A stretch of 64,000 nucleotides of DNA from Staphylococcus americanisciuri (GTDB lineage: Bacteria > Bacillota > Bacilli > Staphylococcales > Staphylococcaceae): NCBI RefSeq assembly GCF_024814435.1, contig NZ_JANUXY010000009.1, positions 24,752 to 88,751 of the forward strand, written 5' to 3'. The notes beneath the pieces were generated by a model. It saw only the letters and a list, made by a program, of their open reading frames with translations. It was not told where the DNA came from and did no database searches. Position numbers and translations under genes: made by a program. Shown one piece after another: positions 20,632 to 34,452 of this stretch (within the stretch, counting starts at the first letter, position 1; every line of letters starts with the position of its first letter).

Positions 20632-21466
20632 ACAATGGCTGGCACAAGCAAAGATACGTGCTACAGCATTAGAGCTTGAAGCAACGGCTGTAGAATGGTT
20701 GTTACTAGACCTGTTAGGTTGGACACGTGTCAAGTTATTGAGTGATGGCAACCAAGTGATGATTGAGGCAGATGCAAAGCGTTTGGATGAAGGGTTAGCA
20801 CGTTTTTTAGCAGGAGAACCTGTGCAATACATTACACAACAAGCGACATTTTATGGTCGTGACTATTATGTTGATCATCGCGTGTTGATTCCGAGACCTG
20901 AGACGGAAGAGGTAGTCTTACAGTTTTTAAAGCTATGCCCGTCAACAGGTGTTATTGCAGATGTTGGTACAGGTTCAGGTGTGATTGCATTGACGATAAA
21001 ACAAGAGTGTCCAGCATTAGAGGTATGGGCGTCTGATATATCACTTGATGCACTTGCTGTCTCACGCCGAAATGCTCAGCAACTCAATGTGTCAATCAAT
21101 CTAATACAAGGAGATGTTTTAGCACCATTTATTGAGCGTGGTATCCAATTAGATGGGCTTATCAGTAATCCGCCTTATATTGCACAGACGGAAATGTCTG
21201 AGATGGGATCAGATGTTATTGCGCATGAACCACATCTTGCGTTATTTGCAGATCAGGCAGGATATGGTATATACGATCAATTGCTGAAAGGATTGCCGAA
21301 AGTGATGAAACAAGGTGCACCCGTTGTGTTTGAAATCGGCTATCAGCAAGGAGAAGCGTTGATTAATATGACGAAAGCATGCTATCCACATTTACATCCG
21401 CAAGTTCTAAAAGATATCAATGGACAGCCGAGAGTCTTTTATATGATATGGAACGAAGCATCATAA
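20618..21466 (+). CDS. prmC: Release factor glutamine N5-methyltransferase
   Basis: PrmC methylates the GGQ glutamine of release factors using SAM. The 282-residue protein has an N-terminal helical recognition domain (to about 80). The Rossmann methyltransferase part has the SAM-binding [11 protein letters not shown] near 115 and the catalytic NPPYIAQTE near 183. The start is GTG 20618 (or the adjacent GTG 20621), inside the end of prfA, with GAAAGAG about 7 bases before it. A terminator-like hairpin follows at 21473. Confidence 0.95.
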   Translation: MVSYRQWLAQAKIRATALELEATAVEWLLLDLLGWTRVKLLSDGNQVMIEADAKRLDEGLARFLAGEPVQYITQQATFYGRDYYVDHRVLIPRPETEEVVLQFLKLCPSTGVIADVGTGSGVIALTIKQECPALEVWASDISLDALAVSRRNAQQLNVSINLIQGDVLAPFIERGIQLDGLISNPPYIAQTEMSEMGSDVIAHEPHLALFADQAGYGIYDQLLKGLPKVMKQGAPVVFEIGYQQGEALINMTKACYPHLHPQVLKDINGQPRVFYMIWNEAS

Positions 21467-21472
21467 GTCAGT

Positions 21473-21517
21473 AAGGTTATGTAGCAGTCGATTCGGCTAT
21501 GCATAACCTTTTATTTT
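21473..21517 (+). terminator. Hairpin after prmC
   Basis: Perfect 9-base arms AAGGTTATG (21473-21481) and CATAACCTT (21502-21510) are followed by TTATTTT. It is probably a partial terminator inside the long operon. Confidence 0.7.
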
Positions 21518-21551
21518 GCAGTAAAATAGAGATGAGGAGAGGTGTTGAAAA

Positions 21552-22598
21552 TTGGTGAAAACAACGATATGGGATGTGCGAGATTATACGAATAACCTAG
21601 CAGACTATCCTAAATTATCAGAGATTGTAGACATTTATCGACAGGGCGGGCTTATCTCGTTACCAACTGAAACAGTCTATGGTCTTGGCGCAGATGCTAC
21701 AAATGAACAAGCGGTGCAAGGAATCTACCAAGCAAAGGGGCGCCCATCTGACAACCCGTTGATTGTACATATTTATGATGCAGAGCAGATGGATGACTTT
21801 GTGGCACATGTCTCTGAGGCAACACAAAAATTAATGGACGCCTTTTGGCCAGGCCCTATAACCTTTATTTTACCACTTAAAAGGGGATATCTTTGCGAAA
21901 GTGTTAGCGGTGGTCTGGACTCTATTGCAGTAAGAATGCCGAGTCACCCGGTTGCTCGTGCTTTACTTAAAGAGGTTGCATTGCCTATTGCAGCACCGAG
22001 CGCTAACCTCAGCGGAAGACCTTCACCGACAACGTTTGAGCATGTCTATCATGACTTGAATGGGCGGATTAATGGCATCATTCATTCAACACAAAGTGAA
22101 GCAGGATTAGAAAGTACAGTGCTGGATTGTACCACTTTTCCATTTAGAATTGCCCGACCGGGAACAATTACGCGAAGTATGTTGGATGACATTTTGCCAA
22201 ACGCAATTGATAATATGCATTTTGACAATGATGAGAAACCGATTGCACCGGGAATGAAATATAAACATTATGCACCTGAAACGCCGTTGAAGATTTTTCA
22301 TACACTCAGTTATCAGATTAATGTGACACAACGAGATTGGTCACGCATTGCTTTTATCTTACCTTCATCAATGACATCATTAGTACCTGAGAATGCGCAT
22401 ATCATTGAACTAAGTGAATCAGAAGGAGATATTGAAGCAGCCAATCATAATTTATATGCTGCATTGCATCAATTAGACCAAATAGCACAAATAGACTGTG
22501 CGTATATTTACGGATATCCTGATAATGCTGAGGCAGAGGCCTTACACAATCGTATGGTTAAAGCGGCAAATCATCAATACGTTAAGGAGGTTTGGTGA
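21552..22598 (+). CDS. tsaC: L-threonylcarbamoyladenylate synthase (Sua5/TsaC type)
   Basis: This enzyme makes the threonylcarbamoyl-AMP needed for the t6A modification of ANN-decoding tRNAs. The 348 residues comprise an N-terminal YrdC domain (to about 210: LPTETVYGLGADA, KGRPSDNPLIVHI, APSANLSGRPSPT) and a C-terminal Sua5 domain. It is therefore the long Sua5 form rather than the short TsaC. The start is TTG 21552 or GTG 21555 after GAGGAGAGG. The stop shares one base with the following phosphatase gene. Confidence 0.94.
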   Translation: MVKTTIWDVRDYTNNLADYPKLSEIVDIYRQGGLISLPTETVYGLGADATNEQAVQGIYQAKGRPSDNPLIVHIYDAEQMDDFVAHVSEATQKLMDAFWPGPITFILPLKRGYLCESVSGGLDSIAVRMPSHPVARALLKEVALPIAAPSANLSGRPSPTTFEHVYHDLNGRINGIIHSTQSEAGLESTVLDCTTFPFRIARPGTITRSMLDDILPNAIDNMHFDNDEKPIAPGMKYKHYAPETPLKIFHTLSYQINVTQRDWSRIAFILPSSMTSLVPENAHIIELSESEGDIEAANHNLYAALHQLDQIAQIDCAYIYGYPDNAEAEALHNRMVKAANHQYVKEVW

Positions 22599-23023
22599 TG
22601 AAAATCATTTTTGTATGTACAGGGAATACGTGTCGTAGCCCAATGGCAGAAGGGATTGCTCGACATTTTTTATCCCAGCATGAAATAGTCTCTCGAGGTG
22701 TTATGGCACAAATAGGCGCACCCATTGCTGAACATACTCGTCATTTGTTAGAACAGCATCACTATCCAGTACCAACAGCTGCAACGCTGTTTACGAATGA
22801 AGATGTACATGCGGATTTGATTTTGACGATGACATCAGCACATGCACAACATATCCGAATGTTGTATGGAGATGAAGTACCTGTTGTGACATTAAATGAC
22901 TATGTTGGTGAAGATGAAGAAGTATCTGATCCATTCGGTGGGACGTATGAAGTCTATGAAGCGACATTCCAACAATTGACAAGATTAGTACGTCAGTTAG
23001 AAAAAAACTTGGCACAGAATTAG
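22598..23023 (+). CDS. ptpB: Low-molecular-weight protein arginine phosphatase
   Basis: A 141-residue phosphatase with the P-loop CTGNTCRS beginning at Cys7. Threonine at position 11 is the residue that in Bacillus YwlE makes the pocket fit phosphoarginine; tyrosine phosphatases carry a bulkier Ile there. It should therefore remove the McsB phosphoarginine marks that direct proteins to ClpCP, though residual tyrosine activity is possible. The general acid Asp is in VSDPFGG near residue 111. ATG 22598 follows AAGGAGG by 7 bases. Confidence 0.9.
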   Translation: MKIIFVCTGNTCRSPMAEGIARHFLSQHEIVSRGVMAQIGAPIAEHTRHLLEQHHYPVPTAATLFTNEDVHADLILTMTSAHAQHIRMLYGDEVPVVTLNDYVGEDEEVSDPFGGTYEVYEATFQQLTRLVRQLEKNLAQN

Positions 23024-23055
23024 TATGAGACATACGAAAAATAAGTTATAATAGT

Positions 23056-23099
23056 AAACATACAGCATGTATAGAGTTCTACTAATTGTCTGTATGTTT
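23056..23099 (+). promoter_or_regulatory. Hairpin between ptpB and ywlG
   Basis: Perfect 10-base arms AAACATACAG (23056-23065) and CTGTATGTTT (23090-23099) lie just downstream of a TATAAT-like box at about 23046. It could be a weak terminator or a 5'-leader hairpin; the T-run is short. Confidence 0.5.
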
Positions 23100-23131
23100 T
23101 AAGTCATACATAACTTAGGGAGGTAATGATG

Positions 23132-23662
23132 ATGGAAGACTTCAAGCAGTTATTACAAGAACTCAAGTCACAATCTTTTTTTGTTGATGGAGAACTGTGT
23201 GTGATTGGTTGTTCCACTTCAGAAGTACAAGGGGATAGAATTGGAACAGCAGGTTCATTGGATGTTGCGCAAGCACTGTATGAAGCACTAGTTAAGGTGC
23301 AGGAAGAAACAGGTGTGTCGTTTGCATTTCAAGGTTGTGAACATATCAATCGTGCGCTAACGATTGAACGAAAGGCTTTCAACCCTAATACGATGGAAAT
23401 AGTATCGGTGGTACCTGATGCACATGCCGGTGGTTCATTAGCTACTTATGCATACCGTCATATGAAAGATCCGGTAGTCGTTGAATTTATCCGTGCTGAT
23501 AAAGGAATCGATATCGGTCAAACATTAATCGGAATGCATCTGAAACATGTCGCAGTACCGGTGCGTTGTTCAATCAAACAAATAGGAGATGCTATTGTGA
23601 CTGTTGCAACATCGCGTCCAAAAAAGATTGGTGGCGAACGTGCCAAATATCAACTTGATTAG
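23132..23662 (+). CDS. ywlG: TIGR01440/YwlG family protein
   Basis: A 176-residue member of the conserved YwlG (UPF0340) family, found beside the ywlE/ptpB and glyA genes in Bacillales. Conserved blocks are [41 protein letters not shown] and the [12 protein letters not shown] end. Its function is unknown. Three in-frame ATGs occur at 23126, 23129 and 23132. The last is preferred because it is 8 bases from TTAGGGAGG and matches the family N-terminus. It is probably cotranscribed with glyA. Confidence 0.88.
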   Translation: MEDFKQLLQELKSQSFFVDGELCVIGCSTSEVQGDRIGTAGSLDVAQALYEALVKVQEETGVSFAFQGCEHINRALTIERKAFNPNTMEIVSVVPDAHAGGSLATYAYRHMKDPVVVEFIRADKGIDIGQTLIGMHLKHVAVPVRCSIKQIGDAIVTVATSRPKKIGGERAKYQLD

Positions 23663-23679
23663 AAAAGAGGGATTGGTCT

Positions 23680-24921
23680 ATGTCATTTATTGCAAAGCAA
23701 GATAAGGCTGTTTTTGATGCGATTCAAAAGGAATTTAATCGTCAAAACAATAACATTGAATTGATTGCATCTGAAAACTTTGTGTCTGAAGCTGTTATGG
23801 AAGCACAAGGCTCTGTCATGACGAACAAATACGCAGAGGGTTACCCAGGTCGTCGATACTACGGTGGCTGTGTCTTTGTTGATGAAACAGAGACCCTTGC
23901 AATTGAACGTGCGAAGAAATTATTTAATGCGGAACACGTCAATGTACAACCGCATTCAGGTTCTCAAGCCAATATGGCTGTATACCTTGTTGCATTGGAA
24001 CATGGAGATACAGTTTTAGGTATGAACTTAAGTCATGGTGGTCATTTAACGCACGGTTCACCTGTTAACTTTAGTGGTAAAACGTATAACTTTGTAGAGT
24101 ACGGTGTGACAAAAGAAGATGAGCGTATTGACTATGATGAGGTACGTCAGCTAGCGAAGAAACATCAACCCAAGTTAATCGTTGCAGGTGCATCAGCTTA
24201 TTCTCGTGAAATTGACTTTAAGAAGTTCAAAGAGATTGCAGATGAAGTCGGTGCCAAACTGATGGTGGATATGGCACATATCGCTGGTTTAGTTGCGACG
24301 GGGCTTCATCAAAATCCGGTTGAATATGCGGATTTCGTGACAACAACAACGCATAAAACCCTACGTGGTCCTCGTGGTGGTATGATTTTATGTAAAGCCG
24401 AATATCAAAAAGAAATTGATAAAACGATTTTCCCTGGTATTCAAGGTGGGCCATTAGAACATGTAATTGCTGCCAAGGCTGTTGCGTTTGGTGAGGCATT
24501 AGAGCCTACGTTCAAGTCATATCAAACACAAGTGATTAAAAATGCTAAAACGTTAGCAGAAACACTTAAAAAGAATGGCTTCCGTATCGTGTCAGGTGGG
24601 ACAGATAACCATCTTGTGGCTGTAGATGTAAAAGGTTCAGTCGGCATTACTGGCAAGATTGCTGAAAAAGTCCTTGATGAAGTAGGGATTACATGCAACA
24701 AGAACACAATTCCATTTGATGAAGAAAAACCATTTGTGACAAGTGGTATTCGTCTTGGCACGCCTGCTGCAACATCACGTGGCTTTGATGAACAAGCATT
24801 TGAAGAAGTAGCACATATTATGAGCGACGTTCTTAAAAATCACGAAGATCAAAAAGTGTTAGAGGATGCAAAAGAACGCGTTAAAAAATTAACAGAGCAA
24901 TTCCCTTTATACAACAAATAA
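23680..24921 (+). CDS. glyA: Serine hydroxymethyltransferase
   Basis: This PLP enzyme interconverts serine and glycine while charging tetrahydrofolate with a one-carbon unit. It has 413 residues. The PLP lysine lies in [14 protein letters not shown] near residue 226. Conserved [28 protein letters not shown] and [12 protein letters not shown] are present. GAGGG precedes ATG 23680. It leads directly to upp with a 12-base gap, linking one-carbon and pyrimidine supply. Confidence 0.98.
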   Translation: MSFIAKQDKAVFDAIQKEFNRQNNNIELIASENFVSEAVMEAQGSVMTNKYAEGYPGRRYYGGCVFVDETETLAIERAKKLFNAEHVNVQPHSGSQANMAVYLVALEHGDTVLGMNLSHGGHLTHGSPVNFSGKTYNFVEYGVTKEDERIDYDEVRQLAKKHQPKLIVAGASAYSREIDFKKFKEIADEVGAKLMVDMAHIAGLVATGLHQNPVEYADFVTTTTHKTLRGPRGGMILCKAEYQKEIDKTIFPGIQGGPLEHVIAAKAVAFGEALEPTFKSYQTQVIKNAKTLAETLKKNGFRIVSGGTDNHLVAVDVKGSVGITGKIAEKVLDEVGITCNKNTIPFDEEKPFVTSGIRLGTPAATSRGFDEQAFEEVAHIMSDVLKNHEDQKVLEDAKERVKKLTEQFPLYNK

Positions 24922-24939
24922 CAAACTGGAGGCTTGACC

Positions 24940-25569
24940 ATGGGAAACGTACATGTACTTGATCACCCTTTAATTCAACATAAGTTAAGTTATATTCGAG
25001 ATGTTAATACAGGAACGAAAGCATTTCGTGAGCTCGTTGACGAAGTAGGTATGTTAATGGCTTATGAGGTAACGCGTAACTTAGAATTAGAGGATGTAGA
25101 AATCGAAACGCCTGTCACGAAGGCAACAGTAAAACGCTTATCTGGTAAAAAATTAGCGTTTATTCCAATCTTACGTGCAGGTTTGGGGATGACAACAGGT
25201 ATTTTGAACTTAGTTCCTGCTGCGCGTATTGGTCATGTTGGGCTATACCGCGATCCAGAGACATTAGAAGCAGTAGAGTATTTTGTAAAGCTACCTCAAG
25301 ATATTGAAGAGCGAGAAATCATTGTTGTGGATCCTATGTTAGCAACGGGTGCATCAGCGATTGAAGCGATTACTTCATTGAAAAAACGCGGTGCGAAACA
25401 CATCCGTTTTATGTGTTTAATTGCAGCGCCAGAGGGTGTTGAGAAGTTACAGGCAGCACATCCAGACGTTGATATTTATATCGCAGCATTGGATGAAAAA
25501 CTTGATGATCACGCATACATTATTCCGGGACTAGGTGATGCCGGAGATCGCTTGTTCGGTACGAAATAG
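24940..25569 (+). CDS. upp: Uracil phosphoribosyltransferase
   Basis: Converts uracil and PRPP to UMP in pyrimidine salvage. The 209-residue protein has the PRPP-binding motif [15 protein letters not shown] near residue 130 and the uracil-binding [14 protein letters not shown]-terminus. ATG 24940 follows GGAGGC by 7 bases; an in-frame TTG at 24934 is closer and less likely. It sits between glyA and mnaA with short gaps, in an operon-like arrangement. Confidence 0.97.
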   Translation: MGNVHVLDHPLIQHKLSYIRDVNTGTKAFRELVDEVGMLMAYEVTRNLELEDVEIETPVTKATVKRLSGKKLAFIPILRAGLGMTTGILNLVPAARIGHVGLYRDPETLEAVEYFVKLPQDIEEREIIVVDPMLATGASAIEAITSLKKRGAKHIRFMCLIAAPEGVEKLQAAHPDVDIYIAALDEKLDDHAYIIPGLGDAGDRLFGTK

Positions 25570-25592
25570 TCTCTGCAAGGAGCATAACGCAA

Positions 25593-26732
25593 ATGAAAAA
25601 AATCATGACCATTTTTGGGACAAGACCAGAGGCGATTAAGATGGCACCGCTCGTCATACAATTGAACAAAGACCCGCAATTGCAACCAGTTGTTGTAGTG
25701 ACGGCTCAGCACCGTGAAATGCTTGATACGGTGTTGGAAACATTTGGAATTGAACCAGATTATGATTTGAACATTATGAAGCAAGGGCAAACACTATCGG
25801 AAGTGACCTCTCGTGTGTTGATGGGTTTAGAACGTGTCATACAAGAAGAAGCGCCTGATATGATTTTAGTGCATGGAGATACAACAACGACGTTTGCCGG
25901 AAGCTTAGCTGCGTTTTATAACGAAGTATGTATTGGTCACGTTGAGGCGGGACTGCGCACATACAATAAATATGCGCCGTTTCCTGAAGAACTCAATCGA
26001 CAAATGACAAGTAATATGGCGGATTTGCATTTCGCGCCGACAATGCAAGCGAAACAGAACTTGTTGGATGAGAATAAGCCAGACCATGCGGTTGTTGTAA
26101 CAGGTAATACGGCGATTGATGCGATGCGTACGACCATTGATGCACACTATCAATCCGCTATTCTAGCTAAGCATCAAACGAAACGTATTATTTTGTTGAC
26201 TGCACATCGTCGTGAAAATATAGGTGCACCTATGCATCAAATATTCAAAGCGGCAAGGCGTGTAGTAGATGAAATGGATGACGTTGTTTTAGTGTATCCC
26301 ATGCATAAAAATCCTAAGGTGCGTGAAATTGCATATCATCATCTAGATAATCATCCACGCATTGAGTTGATCGAACCATTAGGAGTTGTTGATTTTCATA
26401 ACTTTGCACACCATGCACATCTGATTTTGACAGATTCTGGTGGTGTTCAAGAAGAAGCGCCTTCACTTGGCAAACCAGTTCTTGTATTACGTGATACAAC
26501 TGAACGTCCAGAAGGTGTGGAAGCGGGTACTTTGAAGGTTATTGGCACAGAGGAGGCATCAGTATATCACCATATGATGCAGTTGCTAACAGATGATGAA
26601 TGCTACCATATGATGCAGAGTGCCGACAATCCATATGGCGATGGCAAAGCTTCAGAACGAATATGTGCACATATCAAATACTTTTTTAATCTGACAGACG
26701 TCAAACCCCCACCTTTTAAAAGGGGAAAGTAA
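25593..26732 (+). CDS. mnaA: UDP-N-acetylglucosamine 2-epimerase
   Basis: Interconverts UDP-GlcNAc and UDP-ManNAc; the product feeds wall teichoic acid linkage-unit synthesis. The 379-residue protein has FGTRPEAIKMAPL at the start, GDTTTTFAG, HVEAGLRT, LTAHRRENIG near 205 and DSGGVQEEAP near 290, the full non-hydrolysing epimerase set. AAGGAG precedes ATG 25593. It is the last gene before the ATP synthase promoter. Its C-terminal codons contain a CCTTTTAAAAGG palindrome. Confidence 0.95.
   Translation: MKKIMTIFGTRPEAIKMAPLVIQLNKDPQLQPVVVVTAQHREMLDTVLETFGIEPDYDLNIMKQGQTLSEVTSRVLMGLERVIQEEAPDMILVHGDTTTTFAGSLAAFYNEVCIGHVEAGLRTYNKYAPFPEELNRQMTSNMADLHFAPTMQAKQNLLDENKPDHAVVVTGNTAIDAMRTTIDAHYQSAILAKHQTKRIILLTAHRRENIGAPMHQIFKAARRVVDEMDDVVLVYPMHKNPKVREIAYHHLDNHPRIELIEPLGVVDFHNFAHHAHLILTDSGGVQEEAPSLGKPVLVLRDTTERPEGVEAGTLKVIGTEEASVYHHMMQLLTDDECYHMMQSADNPYGDGKASERICAHIKYFFNLTDVKPPPFKRGK
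26712..26723. repeat. Perfect palindrome at the mnaA end
   Basis: CCTTTTAAAAGG lies inside the last codons of mnaA, flanked by C-rich and G-rich sequence. A similar CCCTT-AATT-AAAAGGGG element ends atpI at 27218-27236. Confidence 0.5.
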
Positions 26733-26797
26733 TCGGTTTCAATATGTGGCAAAATTATGACAAAAATTGTGCGAATGAAAGTCTTTTCATTGCATAA

Positions 26798-26826
26798 TTG
26801 ACACGCTTTTGCCCCTATATTATTAT
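26798..26826 (+). promoter_or_regulatory. ATP synthase operon promoter
   Basis: A perfect TTGACA (26798-26803), a 17-base spacer and TATTAT (26821-26826), about 63 bases before atpI. It is a strong sigma-A promoter for the whole atp operon. Confidence 0.85.
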
Positions 26827-26888
26827 GAAAGTTGTATGTGTGGAACGGCTTTATCATTTGCGTCTTGTGGCAGAAAAGGGGCTCAAAA

Positions 26889-27239
26889 ATGAAACGTTTC
26901 TATAATGAATCACAACCATTTTTAAATATTTACATGGCTATTATTGTAATACTTACGATGTTAAATATTGTGTATCATAACACTGTTGTTGTAGGATTAC
27001 TCATAGGGACACTAGCTTCGATTGTGAATACAGCAATATTTGAGTACTACCTTTGGCGTGCACAACGTCAAACAACGGGTTCAGTATCAACTGGGAATGG
27101 TTGGCGATATTTAATCGCATTAGTCACTTGTATTGTGTGGGTACTATACCAATCACAAATACATATTATCGGTGTACTCATTGGACTAATGATTTCATAC
27201 GCATTGATTGTTTTTCGTCCCTTAATTAAAAGGGGATAG
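26889..27239 (+). CDS. atpI: ATP synthase protein I
   Basis: A 116-residue membrane protein with about four helices, first gene of the atp operon. AtpI assists assembly of the c-ring and may help magnesium or ATPase maturation; sequence conservation is low and the assignment depends mainly on position and hydropathy. ATG 26889 is used because AAAGGGGC precedes it; the open frame extends upstream to 26832 without a ribosome binding site. It ends 37 bases before atpB. Confidence 0.82.
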   Translation: MKRFYNESQPFLNIYMAIIVILTMLNIVYHNTVVVGLLIGTLASIVNTAIFEYYLWRAQRQTTGSVSTGNGWRYLIALVTCIVWVLYQSQIHIIGVLIGLMISYALIVFRPLIKRG

Positions 27240-27267
27240 GGGCTATTTTATAACTGAAAAGAGGTGA

Positions 27268-27996
<729 letters not shown>

Positions 27997-28013
27997 ATAA
28001 AAAAACAATCTAA

Positions 28014-28253
<240 letters not shown>

Positions 28254-28405
28254 TAGCGAGTAAATGTAACCTAGTTCAGGACGATATCGAGATAATGCCT
28301 TGTATCTAAACAAGTGCTATTGTCTGCGGCGAAGTCTAACAATCATAGATCTTCGCCATTCGTTTTATGTAATGAATGAAATGATTGAAAGGAGTGTACA
28401 GCATA

Positions 28406-28921
28406 GTGACTGCCAACTTATTTACCTTTGCAGCAGGAAGTGGCGTTAACATTGGGGACATTGCAGTAACATTAGTGACATTCACCATTTTGTTAGTGCT
28501 ACTTAAAAAATACGCATGGGGACCATTAAAACAAGTGATGGACGACCGTGAGCGTTCTATTAATCAAGATATTGATGATGCAGAGCGTGCAAAATTAAAT
28601 GCGCAGCGTTTTGAAGAAGAAAATCAAAAAATCTTAAAAGAAACACAAGATGAAGTTCATAAAATTATTGAAGATGCGAAGTTGCAAGCACGTCGTCAGC
28701 AAGAAGAAATTATCCACGAAGCGAATAAACGTGCGAATGGTATGATTGAAACAGCACAAAGTGAAATCAACAGCGAGAAAGAACGTGCATTAGCTGAAAT
28801 CAACAACCAAGTTTCTGAGCTTTCAGTCTTAATCGCATCAAAGGTTTTACGCAAAGAAATTTCTGAACAAGATCAGAAGGCACTTGTAGAAAAGTACATT
28901 AAAGAGGTAGGGGATAAGTAA
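28406..28921 (+). CDS. atpF: ATP synthase subunit b
   Basis: The 171-residue subunit b has one N-terminal membrane helix and a long charged coiled coil, forming the peripheral stalk that holds F1 still. The frame runs upstream to TTG 28385, but GTG 28406, 11 bases after AAAGGAG, yields the family N-terminus [11 protein letters not shown]. It overlaps atpH by one base, and its C-terminus [20 protein letters not shown] is typical of staphylococcal b. Confidence 0.95.
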   Translation: MTANLFTFAAGSGVNIGDIAVTLVTFTILLVLLKKYAWGPLKQVMDDRERSINQDIDDAERAKLNAQRFEEENQKILKETQDEVHKIIEDAKLQARRQQEEIIHEANKRANGMIETAQSEINSEKERALAEINNQVSELSVLIASKVLRKEISEQDQKALVEKYIKEVGDK

Positions 28922-29460
28922 TGGCTAATGTAGCTCAAAAATATGCCCAAGCACTTTTCGATGTTGCTTTGAAAGCAGAAGTGTTATCGCAAGTCTATGA
29001 CGAATTGACAGAGATCCATACAGCTGTTCAAAACGAAAAAAATCTTTTGGCAACTGTGGATTATGAACCAAAAATTACAGCGAATGAACGCCGTGATATG
29101 GTTGCCCAAGTATTTCAAGGTGTACATCCGTACTTATTGAATACGTTAAAGGTGATTGCGACGCAACGTAATTTTCGTTTGTTGCCAGAGATTTATCGTG
29201 CGTTTGAAGAGAGTTATTATGCATTTCATGGACTGGCTGATGCCTACGTTGAATCTGCAACATCACTTTCTGACAATGAATTAGAACAAGTGAAGCACGC
29301 GTTACTTGATCGTACGGGGCTTAAAGATTTGAATCTACACACGTCAGTGAATAAAGAACTGATCGGTGGTGTGCGTGTCAAAATCGGAACGAAAGTATAC
29401 GATGGCAGCGTCCAAAATGATTTGAATCAGCTTGTGAAACAATTTAGCAGAGTTTATTAA
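28921..29460 (+). CDS. atpH: ATP synthase subunit delta
   Basis: F1 delta joins the top of the F1 head to the b stalk. It has 179 residues with the N-terminal helical domain (ANVAQKYAQALFDVA) and a C-terminal LIGGVRVKIGTKVYDGSVQNDL segment characteristic of OSCP/delta. It overlaps atpF by one base; GAGGTAGGGG upstream acts as the ribosome binding site. Confidence 0.96.
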   Translation: MANVAQKYAQALFDVALKAEVLSQVYDELTEIHTAVQNEKNLLATVDYEPKITANERRDMVAQVFQGVHPYLLNTLKVIATQRNFRLLPEIYRAFEESYYAFHGLADAYVESATSLSDNELEQVKHALLDRTGLKDLNLHTSVNKELIGGVRVKIGTKVYDGSVQNDLNQLVKQFSRVY

Positions 29461-29486
29461 TTATGATATAAAGAGGAGTGACATAG

Positions 29487-30998
<1,512 letters not shown>

Positions 30999-31029
30999 TT
31001 GATATTTAATTGATGAAGGTGGTGAGATA

Positions 31030-31896
31030 GTGGCTTCTTTAAAAGAAATAGATTCTCGTATAAAATCAACCAAAAAGATGAAACAAATCACGAGTGCTAT
31101 GAACATGGTATCCAACTCTAAATTGCGTAAAGCAGAGCGTAATGCCAAGACATTTAGACCTTATATGGAAAAAATGCAAGATGCGATTACAGCAATAGCT
31201 GGTACCAATACATCATCGACACATCCAATGCTTGTCAAAAGACCTACAAAGCGTGTGGGTTATATGGTCATCACGAGTGATCGTGGCTTAGCCGGTGCTT
31301 ATAATGCGAATGTATTAAAGCAGATGATGCGTGACATTGCAGTACGTCATCAGAGCCCAGAGGAATATAGCATTATCGTTCTTGGACAGATTGGTGTATC
31401 ATTCCTTCAAAACCGCGGTTATCAAGTGGCGAATGCTTTAACAGATATCCCAGACCAACCATCGTTTAAGGCTGTACAAGCCATTGCAAAACGTGCGGTT
31501 GATTTATATGTCAGCGAACAAATAGACGAATTGCACGTATACTATAGCCATTATATTAGCGTTATTGAAAACAAACCAACAAGTAAACAGTTGTTACCAT
31601 TATCTTCTGAGGATTCAAGTGTTGGTCATGGCAACATGTCATCATACGAATTTGAGCCGGACAAAGAATCGATATTAGAGGTTTTATTACCACAATATAT
31701 TGAAAGTTTGATTTACGGTACGATTCTAGATGCCAAGGCAAGTGAACATGCATCACGTATGAATGCAATGAAGAATGCCTCTGATAATGCAACTGAAATG
31801 ATTGATGATTTATCATTAGAATTTAACCGTGCGCGTCAAGCAGCCATCACGCAACAAATTACTGAAATTGTTGGTGGTTCAGCAGCATTGGAATAA
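31030..31896 (+). CDS. atpG: ATP synthase subunit gamma
   Basis: The 288-residue central-shaft subunit. The long N-terminal helix ([22 protein letters not shown]) and the C-terminal helix ending [16 protein letters not shown], which together form the rotating coiled coil, are both clear. The start is GTG 31030 after GGTGGTGAG; the flanking codons match the family start. The middle Rossmann-like domain contains [15 protein letters not shown]. Confidence 0.97.
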   Translation: MASLKEIDSRIKSTKKMKQITSAMNMVSNSKLRKAERNAKTFRPYMEKMQDAITAIAGTNTSSTHPMLVKRPTKRVGYMVITSDRGLAGAYNANVLKQMMRDIAVRHQSPEEYSIIVLGQIGVSFLQNRGYQVANALTDIPDQPSFKAVQAIAKRAVDLYVSEQIDELHVYYSHYISVIENKPTSKQLLPLSSEDSSVGHGNMSSYEFEPDKESILEVLLPQYIESLIYGTILDAKASEHASRMNAMKNASDNATEMIDDLSLEFNRARQAAITQQITEIVGGSAALE

Positions 31897-31907
31897 TTTG
31901 ATTATAA

Positions 31908-33332
<1,425 letters not shown>

Positions 33333-33354
33333 TTCAAATTAGGAGGCTTGGATA

Positions 33355-33759
33355 ATGAATACATTAACCTTAGATATCGTCACTCCTAATGGTTCTGTTT
33401 ATAACGAAGACAATGCAGAAATCGTTGTCTTACAAACAACAGCAGGCGAAATGGGTGTGATGCATGGTCACATTCCGACGGTTGCGCCATTAAAAATCGG
33501 TCATATCAAAGTGACAAAAGACGGCAAATCCGACTATATAGCTGTAACTGAAGGATTTGCAGAGATTCGACGTGAAAAAATCAATATTTTAGTCCAATCA
33601 GCTGAATCAGCAGAGGACATTGATTTAGAACGTGCGAAGTCCGCAAAACAGCGTGCAACATTTTATCTTGAAGGCGACAAAGAAGATACGGATAAGAAGC
33701 GAGCAGAACGTGCTTTGAAACGAGCAGAAAACCGTATTGAAGTAGCCAAATTTAAATAA
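33355..33759 (+). CDS. atpC: ATP synthase subunit epsilon
   Basis: The 134-residue epsilon subunit couples the shaft to the c-ring and can inhibit ATP hydrolysis. The N-terminal beta sandwich (LDIVTPNGSVYNED, GEMGVMHGHIPTVAPL) is followed by two C-terminal helices rich in Arg, Lys and Ala. It is the last gene of the atp operon and is followed by a strong terminator. Confidence 0.97.
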   Translation: MNTLTLDIVTPNGSVYNEDNAEIVVLQTTAGEMGVMHGHIPTVAPLKIGHIKVTKDGKSDYIAVTEGFAEIRREKINILVQSAESAEDIDLERAKSAKQRATFYLEGDKEDTDKKRAERALKRAENRIEVAKFK

Positions 33760-33770
33760 TTATGTCATTT

Positions 33771-33812
33771 AAAAGAAGGTTTAGCGCATCGTGCGTTAAA
33801 CCTTCTTTTAAA
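33771..33812 (+). terminator. atp operon terminator
   Basis: Eighteen-base arms at 33771-33788 and 33792-33809 surround a 3-base loop and are followed by a T/A-rich tract. Confidence 0.9.
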
Positions 33813-33899
33813 TTGTAAACAATCTAAGTACTTATAGGTATGATTTGATGAAAAAATCATGTAGAATTAATATAGGTTTGTGCGTAAAGGAGCAACTAT

Positions 33900-34130
33900 A
33901 TGGAATATTTAGGACAGTTTGCGATTGCACACATTATCATGCATGTGCTATGCATTTGTATCGCTTATTGGTCATTAAATGCATTGAGATTAGACCAGTT
34001 TTTTAAAAAGGGATATCCTGTTCAAGTGCAAGTTGTAATGATTTTTTTAGCTATTGTAATTGGAACAGGCGTTAGTAACTTTGTAATAGATTTACTAAAA
34101 TTTTCAACACAAATTAAATATTTGTTTTAG
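33900..34130 (+). CDS. DUF1146 membrane protein (YwzB-like)
   Basis: A 76-residue protein with two membrane helices, residues about 5-30 and 42-64. Length and the conserved WxLxxLRLDxFFK segment fit DUF1146/YwzB, a Bacillales family typically found between atpC and murA. Its function is unknown. AAAGGAG precedes ATG 33900. A -10-like TAGAAT lies about 45 bases upstream. Confidence 0.82.
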   Translation: MEYLGQFAIAHIIMHVLCICIAYWSLNALRLDQFFKKGYPVQVQVVMIFLAIVIGTGVSNFVIDLLKFSTQIKYLF

Positions 34131-34185
34131 TGTTTGTAAAAAGTTGGGTAGACATAAGGTACAAATGAAAAATATTTGGCAACAC

Positions 34186-34452
34186 GAGGCTGGGACAAAA
34201 GTACCTAGGATTTGACTAGAACTGAACGATGAAGTGAATGCTATTAGTAATAGTTGAGTGAAGTGTGTGATCGAAAAGCTTTCCATACTTCTAGTCAGCC
34301 ATGGGCATTACAATGAAACCTTTGCCGATGTATAAGATTTCTGTAGTGTTTCCCACATTTTGCAGAAATCGTGGCAGTTCAGTCGAAAATATTGCTTTTG
34401 TGATACCATTTATTGATTTTTCTAGCGTACAAAGTTATCATGTCCCAACCTC
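34186..34452. repeat. Staphylococcal intergenic inverted repeat element
   Basis: GAGGCTGGGACA (34186-34197) and TGTCCCAACCTC (34441-34452) are inverted ends matching at 11 of 12 bases. They enclose about 243 bases without a credible gene. This is the widespread GAGGCTGGGACA...TGTCCCAGCCTC family that fills staphylococcal intergenic gaps. A second inverted repeat, CTCATCTT/AAGATGAG, follows at about 34485-34530. Frames read through it translate repeat sequence only. Confidence 0.75.

Noticed and set aside
28254..28405. Possible small RNA between atpE and atpF
   Set aside because: The 150-base gap has only a weak repeat of CTTCGCC/GGCGAAG type (around 28328-28360); probably an intra-operon stability hairpin, not shown to be a separate RNA.
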